A stretch of DNA of 64,000 bases from Azospirillum halopraeferens DSM 3675 (GTDB lineage: Bacteria; Pseudomonadota; Alphaproteobacteria; Azospirillales; Azospirillaceae), in NCBI RefSeq assembly GCF_000429625.1, contig NZ_AUCF01000001.1:558001-622000 (forward strand), given 5' to 3'. A program made the translations under genes and the position numbers. The notes beneath the pieces are model-generated. The model saw nothing but the letters and a program-made list of their open reading frames with translations, searched no databases and was not told where the DNA came from. This document shows, piece after piece, positions 1 through 11,039 of this stretch (positions are counted from its first letter, which is position 1; every line of letters begins with the position of its first letter).

Positions 1-576
1 GCGCATGGTGTTCAGCACCTCCTGCAACACCCGCGGATTGTCGAAGTTCAGATCCGGCTGGTGAGAATAGAAGCGGTGCCAGTAATACGCCTGCGCCTCG
101 GCATCCCAGGTCCAGTTGGATTTTTCCGTGTCGCAGAAGATGATCCGCGTTCCCTGGTACTTCTGATCGGTGTCGGACCAGACGTAATAATCGCGGTGGT
201 TGGAACCGGGTTTGGCGCGCCGGGCGCGCTGGAACCACGGATGCTGGTCCGAGGTGTGGTTCACCACCAGCTCGGTGATCACGCGCAGGCCGCGGCTGTG
301 GCATTCCCGCAGGAATGTCTTGAAATCGCGGATGGAGCCATAGTTGGGGTTGACCGCGCGGTAATCCGCGATGTCATAGCCGTCGTCACGCAGCGGGCTG
401 GGGTAGAAAGGCAGGAGCCACAACGCCGTAACGCCCAGGTCCTGGATGTAGTCCAGCTTCTGCGTCAGCCCGGCGAAATCGCCGATGCCGTCATTGTTGG
501 CATCATAGAACGCCTTCACGTGAAGCTGGTAAATGACGGCGTCCTTGTACCACTGGGAATCCTGCCGATCGATCAT
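1..576 (-). CDS. treS: Trehalose synthase / maltose alpha-D-glucosyltransferase, N-terminal part (partial)
   Basis: The reading frame starts at ATG 576 and leaves the window at base 1, so only about 192 N-terminal residues are visible. They form the start of a GH13 alpha-amylase barrel: [48 protein letters not shown] and the conserved region [15 protein letters not shown]. The [13 protein letters not shown] segment and long spacing are typical of TreS, which interconverts maltose and trehalose in the cytoplasm. The catalytic nucleophile lies outside the window, so another GH13 member remains possible. It is divergent from the histidine kinase. I recognised no promoter in bases 577-853 between them. 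Confidence 0.85.
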   Translation of the reverse strand, partial: MIDRQDSQWYKDAVIYQLHVKAFYDANNDGIGDFAGLTQKLDYIQDLGVTALWLLPFYPSPLRDDGYDIADYRAVNPNYGSIRDFKTFLRECHSRGLRVITELVVNHTSDQHPWFQRARRAKPGSNHRDYYVWSDTDQKYQGTRIIFCDTEKSNWTWDAEAQAYYWHRFYSHQPDLNFDNPRVLQEVLNTMR

Positions 577-853
577 GGTGGGGGGTCGGGTCGGTTGATG
601 GTTGCCAGGGGGTGAACAGGTTCACCGCGGATCCGTTGCGGCGTCCCGATCCGGGGAATGGGAACCGGGGGCCTCTCACCCGTCCGGCGCACCTCTTCCA
701 ATGTGCCCACGGTACCGGCCAACGCCAAGCTTGCGGTTCGGGGGATGACCGACGGACGGTGCCCGGTGGCCGGGTGTGGCGCGGCACCCACGGCAAAGGT
801 CCTATGAACATCCAACGGTGCACGTCCCCGTCCGATCCATGATAGAAGGCCGT

Positions 854-2611
854 ATGCCGTTCAAATGCCGTACGAGTCGGCGCCGCGGAGGATGGATTCC
901 GGCGCTGGCCGTGGCGACGGTCGGGACCGCCCTGTCGTTGCTGGCCTTCCAAACCGTGGCACACTTCGAGGAGCGGGAGACGCTCAGCCGCCTCGGACGT
1001 TCGGCCGATCTCTATGTCGGGCTGCTGCGCGAGCAGTTCGCCCGCCGCGAGGCGGTGACCGCGGCGGTCGCCGGTCTCTACGGGGCCAGCGGGACCGTCA
1101 ACCGCGGCAGCCTGCGCAACCACGCCGGCCTGATCGCCTCCGACCTGGCGGGAATGGCGGCGCTGGCCTGGCTGCCGCGCACCCCGCCGCAGCACGCCGC
1201 ACGAATGGCCGGGGCGTTGCGCGCCCTGGACCCGCTCATCGCCGGCATCCGCGCGCCCGGCGGCGCCGTGATCGACGACCCGTTCTTCGACCACGATCTG
1301 TATCCCTTCGCGACGGTGGAGCCGGCCGAAGCGTCCAAGGTCCTGCTCGGTCTTGACGCCGCGTCGGTCTACGGGCTGCACGGGGTGCTGCGCCGGGCCG
1401 CCGCCGGCGACCGGGTCGTCGCCGGCGGCCCGGTGGACCTGGTGCCGCCTGCCGGTGCGGCGGAGGTGGTGCTGTTCGCCCCGGTCGCTGCGGAACGGCC
1501 GGGCGGCACCCCGCCGCACGGGGCCCTTTCCCCGCCCCGCGGGATGATCGCGACCGTCTTCCACCTGGACCGGGTGGTCGCCGCGGCCTTCGCCGCCTAC
1601 CCCACACCGCTGTTCCACATCCATCTGATCAACCCTCAGGCCGCGGCGGGCTCACCGCCCCTGGTCAGTGTCGCCGCCATGGACCGTCCCGCACCGTCGC
1701 GCGTTTCCGACGCGGCGTTGCGGCGGACGGTGGAGTGGGGGCAGCGCCCCTGGGTGCTGGCGTTCGACCCGACCCCCGCGGCAACGCCGGCCGCGGCGCA
1801 GGGCCGCGCGGTGTGGGCGCTGCTGTTCGGGCTGGCGGTGACGGCCTTTGGCACGGGCTATCTCGTCCTGGTCGCCCGGACCACGGCGCGCCTGCGCCGG
1901 GAGGTGGAGGCACGTGCGCGCGCAGAGATCCACCTGCGCACCGCCAACGAACGCAAGGACCTGCTGCTGAAGGAGATCAACCACCGGGTGAAGAACTCCC
2001 TCCAGCTCGTATCGAGCCTGTTCACCATGCAGGAACGCCGGATCGCCGACCCCGACGCCAAGGAGGCGTTCGCCCGGGCCGTGGAGCGCATCCGCGCCGT
2101 GGCGCAGGTGCATGAGCGGCTCTACAAGACCGACGACGTCACGACCATCGACCTGGCCGACTACCTGCGCCGCCTCTGCAACGATCTCACGGCCAGCCAT
2201 CCCGACCATACCTGCCTGGTGGAGGCGGCGGACGCCCGGCTGCCCACCGACACGGCGGTGTCACTGGGCCTGATCGCCGCGGAGCTGATCACCAACGCCG
2301 TCAAGCACGCGCATGCCACCGGCGACGACCGCACCATCACGGTGACGCTGCACCGCCCCGCCGCCGGCGCCCTGGAGCTGGGCGTGCGCGACCACGGGTG
2401 CGGGGTGCCGGACGGGTTCGATCCGCACCGGACCTCGGGCAGCCTGGGCATGCGGGTGATCGTATCGTTGACCCGCCAGATCGGCGGCACGGTGGCGGTT
2501 GAGAACGCAGGGCCCGGTGCGCGTTGGACGGTCCGCTTCCCCGATCCCGGCGGTACGGCACCGCCCGCCCCTCCCCCGCCTCTTGGACGCGGCGCGCGGG
2601 TTACGATATAA
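854..2611 (+). CDS. CHASE-domain sensor histidine kinase (HisKA_2 type)
   Basis: A membrane sensor kinase of about 585 residues. A first membrane segment lies near residues 14-33, an extracytoplasmic CHASE-like sensor at roughly 50-300, and a second membrane segment near 319-341. A short linker leads to a HisKA_2 domain with ELxHRVKN-like EINHRVKNSLQLV (phospho-acceptor His about residue 377). The HATPase domain shows ELITNAVKHA and DHGCGVP. Such kinases usually phosphorylate a stand-alone response regulator, and none is adjacent. I chose ATG 854 because AGAAGG precedes it at 844-849. ATG 839 and earlier in-frame starts lack a good ribosome site. The ligand is unknown. Confidence 0.85.
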   Translation: MPFKCRTSRRRGGWIPALAVATVGTALSLLAFQTVAHFEERETLSRLGRSADLYVGLLREQFARREAVTAAVAGLYGASGTVNRGSLRNHAGLIASDLAGMAALAWLPRTPPQHAARMAGALRALDPLIAGIRAPGGAVIDDPFFDHDLYPFATVEPAEASKVLLGLDAASVYGLHGVLRRAAAGDRVVAGGPVDLVPPAGAAEVVLFAPVAAERPGGTPPHGALSPPRGMIATVFHLDRVVAAAFAAYPTPLFHIHLINPQAAAGSPPLVSVAAMDRPAPSRVSDAALRRTVEWGQRPWVLAFDPTPAATPAAAQGRAVWALLFGLAVTAFGTGYLVLVARTTARLRREVEARARAEIHLRTANERKDLLLKEINHRVKNSLQLVSSLFTMQERRIADPDAKEAFARAVERIRAVAQVHERLYKTDDVTTIDLADYLRRLCNDLTASHPDHTCLVEAADARLPTDTAVSLGLIAAELITNAVKHAHATGDDRTITVTLHRPAAGALELGVRDHGCGVPDGFDPHRTSGSLGMRVIVSLTRQIGGTVAVENAGPGARWTVRFPDPGGTAPPAPPPPLGRGARVTI

Positions 2612-2650
2612 GGCGGCGACCATGGTTCCCCTGATCGAAAGCGAACGGAC

Positions 2651-3055
2651 GTGAGCAAGACCCGGGCACTGCGTGCGGCGGCCGTCGCCGCGCTGGTTGT
2701 GATGGCGGGCACGGCCGCGGCGGCGCCGGCCCCCAGGCAGATGATCGATCGTCCGGTCGCCCGCCTGCAGGGTCTGGACAAGATCACGGCGCGCACCACC
2801 ACCTTCGACATTGCGGTGGGCGAGACCAAGCTGTTCGGCGGCCTGCGGGTGACCCTGCGGGCGTGCAAAGAAAATCCGCCCATCGAGCCGCCGGAGTCCG
2901 CCGCCTTTCTGGAGGTCGAGGAAGCCCGGCCGGGCGAGGAGGCGGAACTGGTGTTCAGCGGCTGGATGTTCGCGTCCAGCCCCGCCCTGTCGGCGATGGA
3001 AAGCCCGGTCTACGACGTCTGGGTGCTGTCCTGCACCGGCGGCGATCCGTCCTGA
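2651..3055 (+). CDS. DUF2155 secreted protein
   Basis: A 134-residue protein with a signal peptide (about residues 1-24, ending AAAAPA). The mature part has the DUF2155 pattern: [29 protein letters not shown] and a closing [27 protein letters not shown]. The gene starts with GTG. An 11-codon ORF (2622-2654) ends across this GTG and could couple translation, because the GTG itself has only a weak ribosome site. Its 3' end overlaps the convergent aat gene by 46 bases. DUF2155 beside aat and acc genes is a familiar alphaproteobacterial arrangement. The molecular function is not established. Confidence 0.8.
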   Translation: MSKTRALRAAAVAALVVMAGTAAAAPAPRQMIDRPVARLQGLDKITARTTTFDIAVGETKLFGGLRVTLRACKENPPIEPPESAAFLEVEEARPGEEAELVFSGWMFASSPALSAMESPVYDVWVLSCTGGDPS

Positions 3056-3693
3056 CCCATTCCGTCCAGCAGCGCCGCCACCGCACGTGCCTGATCCACC
3101 CCGGCGAAGTCGGCGGTGCGGGAGAGTGCCGCGGCAAGACGGCGCCGGTATTCGGCGCGGGGGATCTCCACCGCGCCGAACCGGCTGAGGTGATCGGTGA
3201 CGAACTGGGTGTCGAGCAGCGTGTAGCCGGCGGCGCGGAGCCGCGCCACCAGGTGCACCAGGGCCACCTTGCTGGCGTCCGTCTCCCGGCTGAACATGCT
3301 TTCCCCGAAGAAGGCGGACCCCAGCGACACGCCGTAGAGCCCGCCCGCCAGCCGCCCGTCACGCCGGCATTCGACGGAGTGGGCGAAGCCGGCGGCGTGC
3401 AGTTCGCAGTAGAGGCGGACGATGTCGGCGTTGATCCAGGTCTTGGGTCGCTCCGCCGTCGGCTCGGCGCAGGCGCGGATGACCGCGGCGAAGTCCGTGT
3501 CCACCCGCACCTCAAACCCGCCCCGGCGCACGGTGCGCCGGAGCGTGCGCGGGACGTGGAAGGCGTCGAGCGGCAGGATGCCCCGCCGTTCCGGATCGAA
3601 CCAGTAGAGCTCCGGCGACTCGGCGCTCTCGGCCATGGGGAAGATGCCGGCCGCGTAGGCCCGCAGCAGAAGCTGTGCGTTCAACTCGATCAT
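3010..3693 (-). CDS. aat: Leucyl/phenylalanyl-tRNA--protein transferase
   Basis: A 227-residue cytosolic enzyme that transfers Leu or Phe from tRNA to the N-terminal Arg or Lys of proteins, marking them for ClpS/ClpAP degradation (N-degron pathway). Recognisable Aat signatures are [15 protein letters not shown] near the start, [46 protein letters not shown] and [16 protein letters not shown]. The length matches the family. Its C-terminal coding end overlaps the opposing DUF2155 gene. The start is ATG 3693. Confidence 0.95.
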   Translation of the reverse strand: MIELNAQLLLRAYAAGIFPMAESAESPELYWFDPERRGILPLDAFHVPRTLRRTVRRGGFEVRVDTDFAAVIRACAEPTAERPKTWINADIVRLYCELHAAGFAHSVECRRDGRLAGGLYGVSLGSAFFGESMFSRETDASKVALVHLVARLRAAGYTLLDTQFVTDHLSRFGAVEIPRAEYRRRLAAALSRTADFAGVDQARAVAALLDGMGQDGSPPVQDSTQTS

Positions 3694-3750
3694 GGCATCG
3701 GAGTATAGCGGGTCCGCCGGCCGCAGTCGTGATGATCAGGGTTGCCGTGA

Positions 3751-5457
3751 TCAGGCCGCGCGCACGGTGGCCAGGAACCCGTCCATCTCCCGGCGCAGGG
3801 TTTCCGCCGACCGGGACAGGTCCCGGGCACTGCCCAGCACACGGTCGGCGGCCTCCCCGCCGTCGGCCGCGGCGCGGGACACCCGGGTGATCGCTCCGGA
3901 CACGTCGGCCGTGCCGGCCGATGCCTGTTGGACGTTGCGGGCAATCTCCTGAGTCGCGGCGTTCTGTTCCTCCACGGCGGTGGCGATGGTCGTGGCGATG
4001 GCGCTGCTCTCGCCGATGACGGCGGCGATGTCGCGGATGGCGTCCACCGTGCGCCGGATGATGGCCTGGACCTCGTCGATCTGGGCGGTGATGTCCTCGG
4101 TGGCCCGTGCGGTCTGGGTCGCCAGGTTCTTCACCTCCGACGCCACCACCGCGAAGCCCTTGCCGGCCTCGCCGGCCCGTGCCGCCTCGATGGTGGCGTT
4201 CAACGCAAGCAGGTTGGTCTGCTGGGCGATGTCGTTGATCAGATCCACCACCTCGCTGATCTTGTCGGCGGAGGCAACCAGCCCCTGGGCGGTGGTCCGG
4301 GTCTCCTCGGCGCGCCCCACCGCGCGCTCGGAGATCTCCAGGGACTGGCGGACCCGCTCGCCGATGCCGCGGATCGACGCCGCCAGATCATCACAGGCCC
4401 GCGCCACCGTCTCCACGTTGGCGGTCGCCTGACCGGCGGCGGCAGCGACGGTGCTGGCCTGGCCGTTCGTCTCGCCCATGGCGGCGGACAGGGCGCGGGC
4501 CGTGGTCTCCAGGCCGCCGGCCGCCGCCGACACCTGGCCCACCACCGACCCGACGCTGGCCTCGAAGCCGTCGGCAAGGCCGCGCATGGCCTTGCGCTTC
4601 TCCTCGTCGGCGCGCCGCTCCGCCTCCGCCGCCTCGGCCTCCAGCCGCTTGGCGTTCAGCATGTTGTCCTTGAACACCTGGACGGCGCGCACGATATCGC
4701 CGACCTCGTCGCGGCCGCCGACGCGCGGGATCTCAACCGTCAGGTCGCCGTCGGCCAGGGTCAGCGTCGCGGCGGTCAGCCGGCGCAGGGGACGGACCGA
4801 CTGGATCGACCACCAGGCGAAGCCGCCGCCCACCAGAAGGGCGATGCCGCACAGGACCAGCATCAGCGTCTCGAAGCCGCGGGTCATGCGGCGGACCTCG
4901 GTGGCGATGGTCCGGTTCTCCGCCTCCTGGAAATCGATGAACCGGTTGATGCGGGCCAGCCACTCTACGAAGGCGGGGCGCGCCTCGGTCACCAGCATGC
5001 GGTTCGCCGCGTCGAGATTGCCGGTCCGGCGGTGGTCGATGATGGCCGCGACCAGGGGCAGCGTCTTTGCCTCGATCTCCTTGATGGAGGCGAGGATCTG
5101 GCGCTCCGCCGGCTTGACGTCGGTGCGCTCGGCGAACATCGCATCGAGAGCCCGCGCGGCGGACGCATAGGCGGCGCTCAGCCGCTCGATCTCCTGCAAC
5201 TCGGCCCGCCGGGCGGCCTCGTCGGGCAGCAGCACCACGTCGCGCAACGCGATCGCCCGGTCATGCACGCTGCCCCGGAAATCAATGGCGTGGCGCTGCT
5301 TGACGCTGTTGACGTCGTTGATGGTGGTGAGGCTGGCGTTGACCGAGTTGACCTCGCGCACCGCGAACACGGTCAGCCCTGCCATCAGCGCGAGGGTGCA
5401 CCCGAATCCCACCGCCAGACGTGTCGCGATGCGGACATCGCGAAGCGACATTACCAT
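3751..5457 (-). CDS. Methyl-accepting chemotaxis protein
   Basis: A 568-residue receptor. The first membrane helix is at about residues 13-31, the periplasmic four-helix-bundle sensor at about 35-190, and the second membrane helix near 193-213. A HAMP domain follows ([18 protein letters not shown]). The long signalling coiled coil carries the conserved hairpin tip [28 protein letters not shown]. There is no C-terminal CheR-docking pentapeptide. A GGAGG ribosome site precedes ATG 5457, and ATG 5451 is also possible. It stands alone, away from che genes. The ligand is unknown. Confidence 0.93.
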   Translation of the reverse strand: MVMSLRDVRIATRLAVGFGCTLALMAGLTVFAVREVNSVNASLTTINDVNSVKQRHAIDFRGSVHDRAIALRDVVLLPDEAARRAELQEIERLSAAYASAARALDAMFAERTDVKPAERQILASIKEIEAKTLPLVAAIIDHRRTGNLDAANRMLVTEARPAFVEWLARINRFIDFQEAENRTIATEVRRMTRGFETLMLVLCGIALLVGGGFAWWSIQSVRPLRRLTAATLTLADGDLTVEIPRVGGRDEVGDIVRAVQVFKDNMLNAKRLEAEAAEAERRADEEKRKAMRGLADGFEASVGSVVGQVSAAAGGLETTARALSAAMGETNGQASTVAAAAGQATANVETVARACDDLAASIRGIGERVRQSLEISERAVGRAEETRTTAQGLVASADKISEVVDLINDIAQQTNLLALNATIEAARAGEAGKGFAVVASEVKNLATQTARATEDITAQIDEVQAIIRRTVDAIRDIAAVIGESSAIATTIATAVEEQNAATQEIARNVQQASAGTADVSGAITRVSRAAADGGEAADRVLGSARDLSRSAETLRREMDGFLATVRAA

Positions 5458-5545
5458 CCCTGGTCCCTCCGGAACTTAGCCATGCGGCCGCGTGAGCGAT
5501 GAGACTAAGCCGCCTTCGACATTTGGCAATCGGTGGTCGCGCGCT

Positions 5546-5561
5546 TGTGACGAATGTCACG
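5546..5561. promoter_or_regulatory. CRP-like palindrome upstream of RNase T2
   Basis: TGTGA-CGAATG-TCACG lies 71 bases before the RNase T2 start codon, in the divergent gap with the chemotaxis receptor gene. It fits TGTGA-N6-TCACA with one mismatch. This is a match to a consensus only. The regulator and which of the two genes it serves are not known. Confidence 0.35.
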
Positions 5562-5632
5562 GGATGCCGCGACACGGCAGCCCCGGTCATGCTATCAGGC
5601 CGCGGTCGGACCGCGGACAGGAGGAACGGGCG

Positions 5633-6280
5633 ATGCGCGCGTGGGTGGCGTTGGGGCTGCTGGCGGTGATGCTGGGCGCCGCGACGGCATCGGCCCAGAC
5701 CAGGGGCCGGCCGGGGGAGTTCGACTATTATCTCCTCAGCCTCTCCTGGTCGCCGGCCTTCTGCGCCCGGCAGGACGAAGGGGCGAGCCCGGAGCAGTGC
5801 GGCGCCGACAAGCGTTTCGGCTTCATCATCCACGGCCTGTGGCCGCAGCACGACAGCGGCGGCTATCCGGAGCGGTGCGCGTCGTCCCGAAGGGTGCCGG
5901 AGGCGGTGGTCGATGCGATGATGCCGGTGATGCCGTCGGTCCCCCTCATCACCCACCAGTGGCGCAAGCACGGCACCTGCAGCGGCCTGGACGTGGAGGA
6001 GTATTTCGCCCGCACCCGGGCGGCGTTCGCCGGCATCACCGTCCCCCCCGACCTGGCCGAGCCGGCGGAGGGGCTGGCGCTGAGCGCCTCCGAGGTGGAG
6101 GCCCGGTTCGTGCAGGCCAACCCCGGCCTGAAGCCCGAGATGATCGCGATGATCTGCAGCCGGAACGCCGTCACCGAGGTCCGGCTGTGCCTGGACCGGG
6201 AGCTGAAGCCGCGGCCCTGTGGCAGCGACGTGATCGACCGCTGCGGCCGCCGCGCGGTCCTGTCCGTGCCGGGGCGGTGA
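5633..6280 (+). CDS. Secreted ribonuclease T2
   Basis: A 215-residue RNase T2 family endoribonuclease, with a signal peptide at residues 1 to about 22 (VALGLLAVMLGAATASAQ). Both catalytic segments are present: CAS I FIIHGLWPQH (His about 67) and CAS II HQWRKHGTC (His about 108 and 113). The CAS II position that is usually Glu is Gln here. Six or more cysteines agree with disulfides in the periplasm or medium. GGAGG stands before ATG 5633, which I prefer over in-frame starts further upstream because the signal peptide begins there. It converges on accC. Confidence 0.92.
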   Translation: MRAWVALGLLAVMLGAATASAQTRGRPGEFDYYLLSLSWSPAFCARQDEGASPEQCGADKRFGFIIHGLWPQHDSGGYPERCASSRRVPEAVVDAMMPVMPSVPLITHQWRKHGTCSGLDVEEYFARTRAAFAGITVPPDLAEPAEGLALSASEVEARFVQANPGLKPEMIAMICSRNAVTEVRLCLDRELKPRPCGSDVIDRCGRRAVLSVPGR

Positions 6281-6311
6281 CCGAATCAGCGGCAGTTCCG
6301 GCGGGGACGCG

Positions 6312-7655
<1,344 letters not shown>

Positions 7656-7674
7656 CGCCAAGGGGCTGCCCCTC

Positions 7675-8133
7675 TCACTCGATGATCATAAGGACTTCGC
7701 CGAACTCGACCGGCTGGGCATCCGCGACCATGACCTCGGTCACGGTACCGCCGCGCGGCGCCTTGATCGGGTTCATCACCTTCATGGCCTCGATGATCAG
7801 CAGGGTCTGCCCCGCCTTCACCGTGTCGCCGACCTTGACGAAGGGCGGGCTGTTCGGCTCGGCCGCCACATAGGCGGTGCCGACCATGGGCGAGGTCACC
7901 GCGCCGGGGTGCCCGGCGGGGGCCGCGCCGCGGGAGGGGCCGGCCGCGGGAAGGACCGCCGGCGGGGCGGCGGGCGCCGCAACCGTCGGTACGGCCAGCG
8001 CGGCCGCCGGGGCGCTGCGCGTCACGCGGATGCGCTTTTCGCCCTCGGCGAACTCGATCTCGCTGAGGCCCGTCTCGCGCAACAGGTCCGCCAGCTTGCG
8101 AATCAGGTCGCCATCGATGTCGAAGCTCGCCAT
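7675..8133 (-). CDS. accB: Acetyl-CoA carboxylase, biotin carboxyl carrier protein
   Basis: A 152-residue carrier protein. A short N-terminal region is followed by an Ala/Pro-rich flexible linker (about residues 41-75) and the biotinyl domain with the thumb-type sequence and biotinylation motif EAMKVMN (Lys118). It carries CO2 between AccC and the carboxyltransferase AccAD, which is not in the window. CAGGAGA precedes ATG 8133. It lies 23 bases after aroQ and 19 before accC. Confidence 0.97.
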   Translation of the reverse strand: MASFDIDGDLIRKLADLLRETGLSEIEFAEGEKRIRVTRSAPAAALAVPTVAAPAAPPAVLPAAGPSRGAAPAGHPGAVTSPMVGTAYVAAEPNSPPFVKVGDTVKAGQTLLIIEAMKVMNPIKAPRGGTVTEVMVADAQPVEFGEVLMIIE

Positions 8134-8156
8134 GTCTCCTGGAATCCCGTGCTGTC

Positions 8157-8606
8157 TCAATCGCGACCGACGATCTGCGCCATGGCGTCGAGCGCCATCA
8201 GGTATCCCTGAGGGCCGAAGCCGCAGATCACCCCCTGCGCCACCGCCGAAATGTAGGAGTGGTGACGGAAGGTTTCGCGCTTGTAGATGTTCGAAAGGTG
8301 CACCTCGATCACCGGCCGCTCCGACAGGGTCAGGGCGTCGAGGATCGCGATGGATGTGTGGGTGTACGCCCCGGCATTGATCACGATGCCGTCGTGGTCG
8401 GTGCGCGATTCCTGAATCCAGGACACGAGTTCGCCCTCGTGGTTCGACTGGCGGAAGTCGATCGACAACCCGAGCTGCTCCGCCCGTTCCTGGCACAGCG
8501 CCTCCAGGTCGTCGAGCGTCGTCGCGCCGTAGATGTGCGGTTCGCGCACGCCCAGCATGTTCAGGTTGGGTCCGTTCAGAACCAGAATCGACGCATCGAT
8601 CGCCAC
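8157..8606 (-). CDS. aroQ: Type II 3-dehydroquinate dehydratase
   Basis: About 149 residues. It dehydrates 3-dehydroquinate to 3-dehydroshikimate in the shikimate pathway. The type II signatures are [20 protein letters not shown] (with the catalytic Tyr), [47 protein letters not shown] and [12 protein letters not shown] prefer GTG 8606 because GAGAGGG lies about nine bases before it. GTG 8624 is an alternative. It is the first gene of aroQ-accB-accC. Confidence 0.95.
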   Translation of the reverse strand: MAIDASILVLNGPNLNMLGVREPHIYGATTLDDLEALCQERAEQLGLSIDFRQSNHEGELVSWIQESRTDHDGIVINAGAYTHTSIAILDALTLSERPVIEVHLSNIYKRETFRHHSYISAVAQGVICGFGPQGYLMALDAMAQIVGRD

Positions 8607-8802
8607 GAGACGGCGCCCTCTCACTCTCCGGGGTCAGGACGGGCGTTTATAGCACGCCGTCATGGGAGGGCAAGGCCGGGGGCAGCCGAATTCCACTTTC
8701 GACGGCCTGAATGGCGGTGGTCACGCGGCCACCGGTGACACAGCCTCCGGCATGCTACAGAATTCCTCCAAGGGATCTCCACCACAGACGAGGCGCAGCG
8801 CC

Positions 8803-9429
8803 ATGGCGACCGAGACGTTCGACCGCCGAAGCCATTGGGAATCCGCCTATGCGTCACGCGATGAGGTGGAACTGAGTTGGTTCCAGGAGACCCCGGAACC
8901 GTCCCTGCGCCTGATAGCGGAGTCCGGGGTATGTCCGGACGATCCGTTGGTCGACGTCGGCGGCGGGGCGTCGCGCCTCGTCGATGCCCTGCTCGACCGC
9001 GGATTCGGCCGTGTCGCCGTGCTCGACATTGCCGCATCGGCGCTGGCCGCGGCGCGGGCCCGGCTGGGGATCCGTGCCGACTCCGTGGCCTGGATTGCCG
9101 CAGATGTCACCGATTGGCAGCCACCGCACCCCTTCCGTCTGTGGCACGACCGTGCCGTTTTCCATTTCCTCACCGATCCGGCGGATCAGCGACGTTATGC
9201 CGCCGCCGCCGCGCGCGGGGTGGTGTCCGGCGGCCATCTGGTGATGGGCATCTTCGCCCCGGACGGGCCGGAACGGTGCAGCGGCCTGCCGGTCCGGAGG
9301 CATGACCTCCACTCCCTGTCCGCGGTCTTCGAACCGGCCTTCACGATCGAGCATGCAGAACGCGTCACCCACGTCACCCCGGCGGGCCGGGAGCAGCGCT
9401 TCGGGTTCGCCCGGTTCCGCAGAACCTGA
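8803..9429 (+). CDS. Class I SAM-dependent methyltransferase
   Basis: A 208-residue cytosolic protein. The SAM-binding motif I is PLVDVGGGASRLVDALL, followed by VAVLDIAASALAAARARLG (acidic ribose-binding loop), AWIAADVTDW and LWHDRAVFHFL. The N-terminal HWESAYASRDEVELSWFQ resembles small thiopurine-type or uncharacterised methyltransferases. The substrate cannot be read from the sequence. The start at ATG 8803 has GAGGCG upstream. It is divergent from aroQ and lies 72 bases before the DUF853 ATPase. Confidence 0.85.
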   Translation: MATETFDRRSHWESAYASRDEVELSWFQETPEPSLRLIAESGVCPDDPLVDVGGGASRLVDALLDRGFGRVAVLDIAASALAAARARLGIRADSVAWIAADVTDWQPPHPFRLWHDRAVFHFLTDPADQRRYAAAAARGVVSGGHLVMGIFAPDGPERCSGLPVRRHDLHSLSAVFEPAFTIEHAERVTHVTPAGREQRFGFARFRRT

Positions 9430-9501
9430 TTGCACCACCCTTGCCAACCGGCCGGGGTACCGCAACATAGTCCGCCCGGAAATCCACGGTCGGAGGGGGC
9501 G

Positions 9502-10965
9502 ATGACGACGGACAGCGCGGGACTCGTGATCGGCGGGGCGGACGGGCCGGTGCGCCTGCTCGCCCGCTATGCCAACCGGCACGGACTGATCGCCGGCGCC
9601 ACCGGCACCGGCAAGACGCTGACGCTCCAGGTTCTGGCGGAGGGGTTCGCCGACCTCGGCACAGCGGTGTTCGTGGTGGACGCAAAGGGCGACCTCGCCG
9701 GGATCGCCCGTCCCGGCACGCCGCGTCCAGCCTTCGCGGATCGGCTGGACCGTCTGGGGCTGCCGGCCGACGACTGGCGGGGCAATCCGGCCCTGCTGTG
9801 GGACGTGTTCGGGCGTCAGGGTCATCCCGTACGCGTGCCGGTGTCCGAGATCGGGCCGCTGCTGCTGGCCCGCCTTCTGGACCTCAACCCGATTCAGACG
9901 GGGGTGCTGACCGTCGCCTTCGCCGTGGCCGACGACGAAGGGCTGCTGCTGCTCGATCTCAAGGACCTGCGCGCCATGCTCGGCTACGTGGGGGAGAACG
10001 CGAAGGCGCTGGCCGCCCGTTACGGCAGCGTCAGCGCCGCCTCCGTCGGTGCCATCGGCCGCGCCCTGCTGGCCCTGGAGCAGGAAGGCGGCGACGCGCT
10101 GCTGGGGGAGCCGGGACTCGACCCCGGGGATCTGATGCGCACCGACGCGCAGGGGCGCGGCGTGGTCAGCGTGCTGGCCGCCGACGTGCTGCTGGAACGC
10201 CCCCGCCTGTACGGCACGGTGCTGGTCTGGCTGCTGTCGGAGCTGTTCGAGACGCTGCCCGAGGTGGGGGACCTCGACCGGCCGCGGCTGGTGCTGTTCT
10301 TCGACGAGGCGCACCTGCTGTTCGACGGCACCCCGCGGGAGCTGACCGACCGCATCGAGCGGGTGGTCCGCCTGATCCGCTCCAAGGGGGTCGGCGTCTA
10401 TTTCGTCACCCAGAGTCCGCTGGACATCCCCGAAAGCGTGCTGGGCCAGCTCGGCAACCGGGTGCAGCACGCGCTGCGCGCCTTCACCCCACGCGACCGC
10501 AAGGCGGTGCGGGCGGCGGCCGACACCTTCCGCCCCAACCCCCGCTTCGACACCACCGCGGTCATCGGCGAACTGGGCGTCGGCGAGGCGCTCGTCTCCT
10601 TCCTCGACGAGCGCGGCGCGCCGGCCATGGTGGAACGCACGCTGATCCGCCCGCCCCGCTCCCGCGTCGGTCCGCTCACCGCCGACGAGCGCGCGGCAAC
10701 CGTCGCCGCCAGCCCGGTCGCCGGGGTCTACGACACCGCCATCGACCGCGAGAGCGCCTACGAACGCCTGCGCGCCCGCGAGGGCGCATCGCCGCCGCCA
10801 TCCCCGGCGCCGGCGCAGCGGGCGGCGGGCCGCTCCCGCGTCCCGGCAACCGCGTCGCGCGGCTCGACGGCGGAGCGCATCGCCACCGGCATCGCGCGCG
10901 AGATCGGCACCCAACTGGGCCGCCGCATCGTGCGCGGCATCCTCGGTTCGATCCTCAAAGGGTAG
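9502..10965 (+). CDS. DUF853 / YjgR-like HerA-FtsK superfamily ATPase
   Basis: A 487-residue cytosolic P-loop ATPase. Walker A is IAGATGTGKTLTLQ (about residues 32-45), followed by VFVVDAKGDLAGIA. The DUF853 core has LLLLDLKDLRAML, and the Walker B-like strand is RLVLFFDEAHLLFDG. The C-terminus carries a Ser/Pro-rich stretch and an amphipathic tail ending RRIVRGILGSILKG. The family is widespread but poorly characterised. No nuclease such as NurA is nearby, so I do not propose a defence role. GGAGGGGG precedes ATG 9502. Confidence 0.85.
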   Translation: MTTDSAGLVIGGADGPVRLLARYANRHGLIAGATGTGKTLTLQVLAEGFADLGTAVFVVDAKGDLAGIARPGTPRPAFADRLDRLGLPADDWRGNPALLWDVFGRQGHPVRVPVSEIGPLLLARLLDLNPIQTGVLTVAFAVADDEGLLLLDLKDLRAMLGYVGENAKALAARYGSVSAASVGAIGRALLALEQEGGDALLGEPGLDPGDLMRTDAQGRGVVSVLAADVLLERPRLYGTVLVWLLSELFETLPEVGDLDRPRLVLFFDEAHLLFDGTPRELTDRIERVVRLIRSKGVGVYFVTQSPLDIPESVLGQLGNRVQHALRAFTPRDRKAVRAAADTFRPNPRFDTTAVIGELGVGEALVSFLDERGAPAMVERTLIRPPRSRVGPLTADERAATVAASPVAGVYDTAIDRESAYERLRAREGASPPPSPAPAQRAAGRSRVPATASRGSTAERIATGIAREIGTQLGRRIVRGILGSILKG

Positions 10966-10978
10966 GCGGAAACAGCAA

Positions 10979-11010
10979 CGCCCCTTCCCCGGGCCGGCGG
11001 GGAAGGGGCG
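10979..11010. terminator. Bidirectional hairpin between DUF853 gene and phaB
   Basis: A perfect 12-bp stem (CGCCCCTTCCCC paired with its complement) closes an 8-base loop between two convergent genes, 14 bases after one stop and 30 bases from the other. No clear U-tract follows on either strand, so termination efficiency is uncertain. Confidence 0.65.
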
Positions 11011-11039
11011 TCCACGTCACGGCGGAGGACCGCCGCGGA

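Noticed and set aside
3928-5502. 524-codon open frame antisense to the chemotaxis receptor
   Set aside because: It mirrors the codon bias of the real receptor gene, contains no recognisable domain and is Gly/Leu/Asp-biased as expected of a GC-rich shadow frame.
8803-10965. Methyltransferase next to a HerA-like ATPase as a possible defence system
   Set aside because: The ATPase is of the DUF853 type, the methyltransferase looks like a small-molecule enzyme, and no nuclease or recognition subunit is present.
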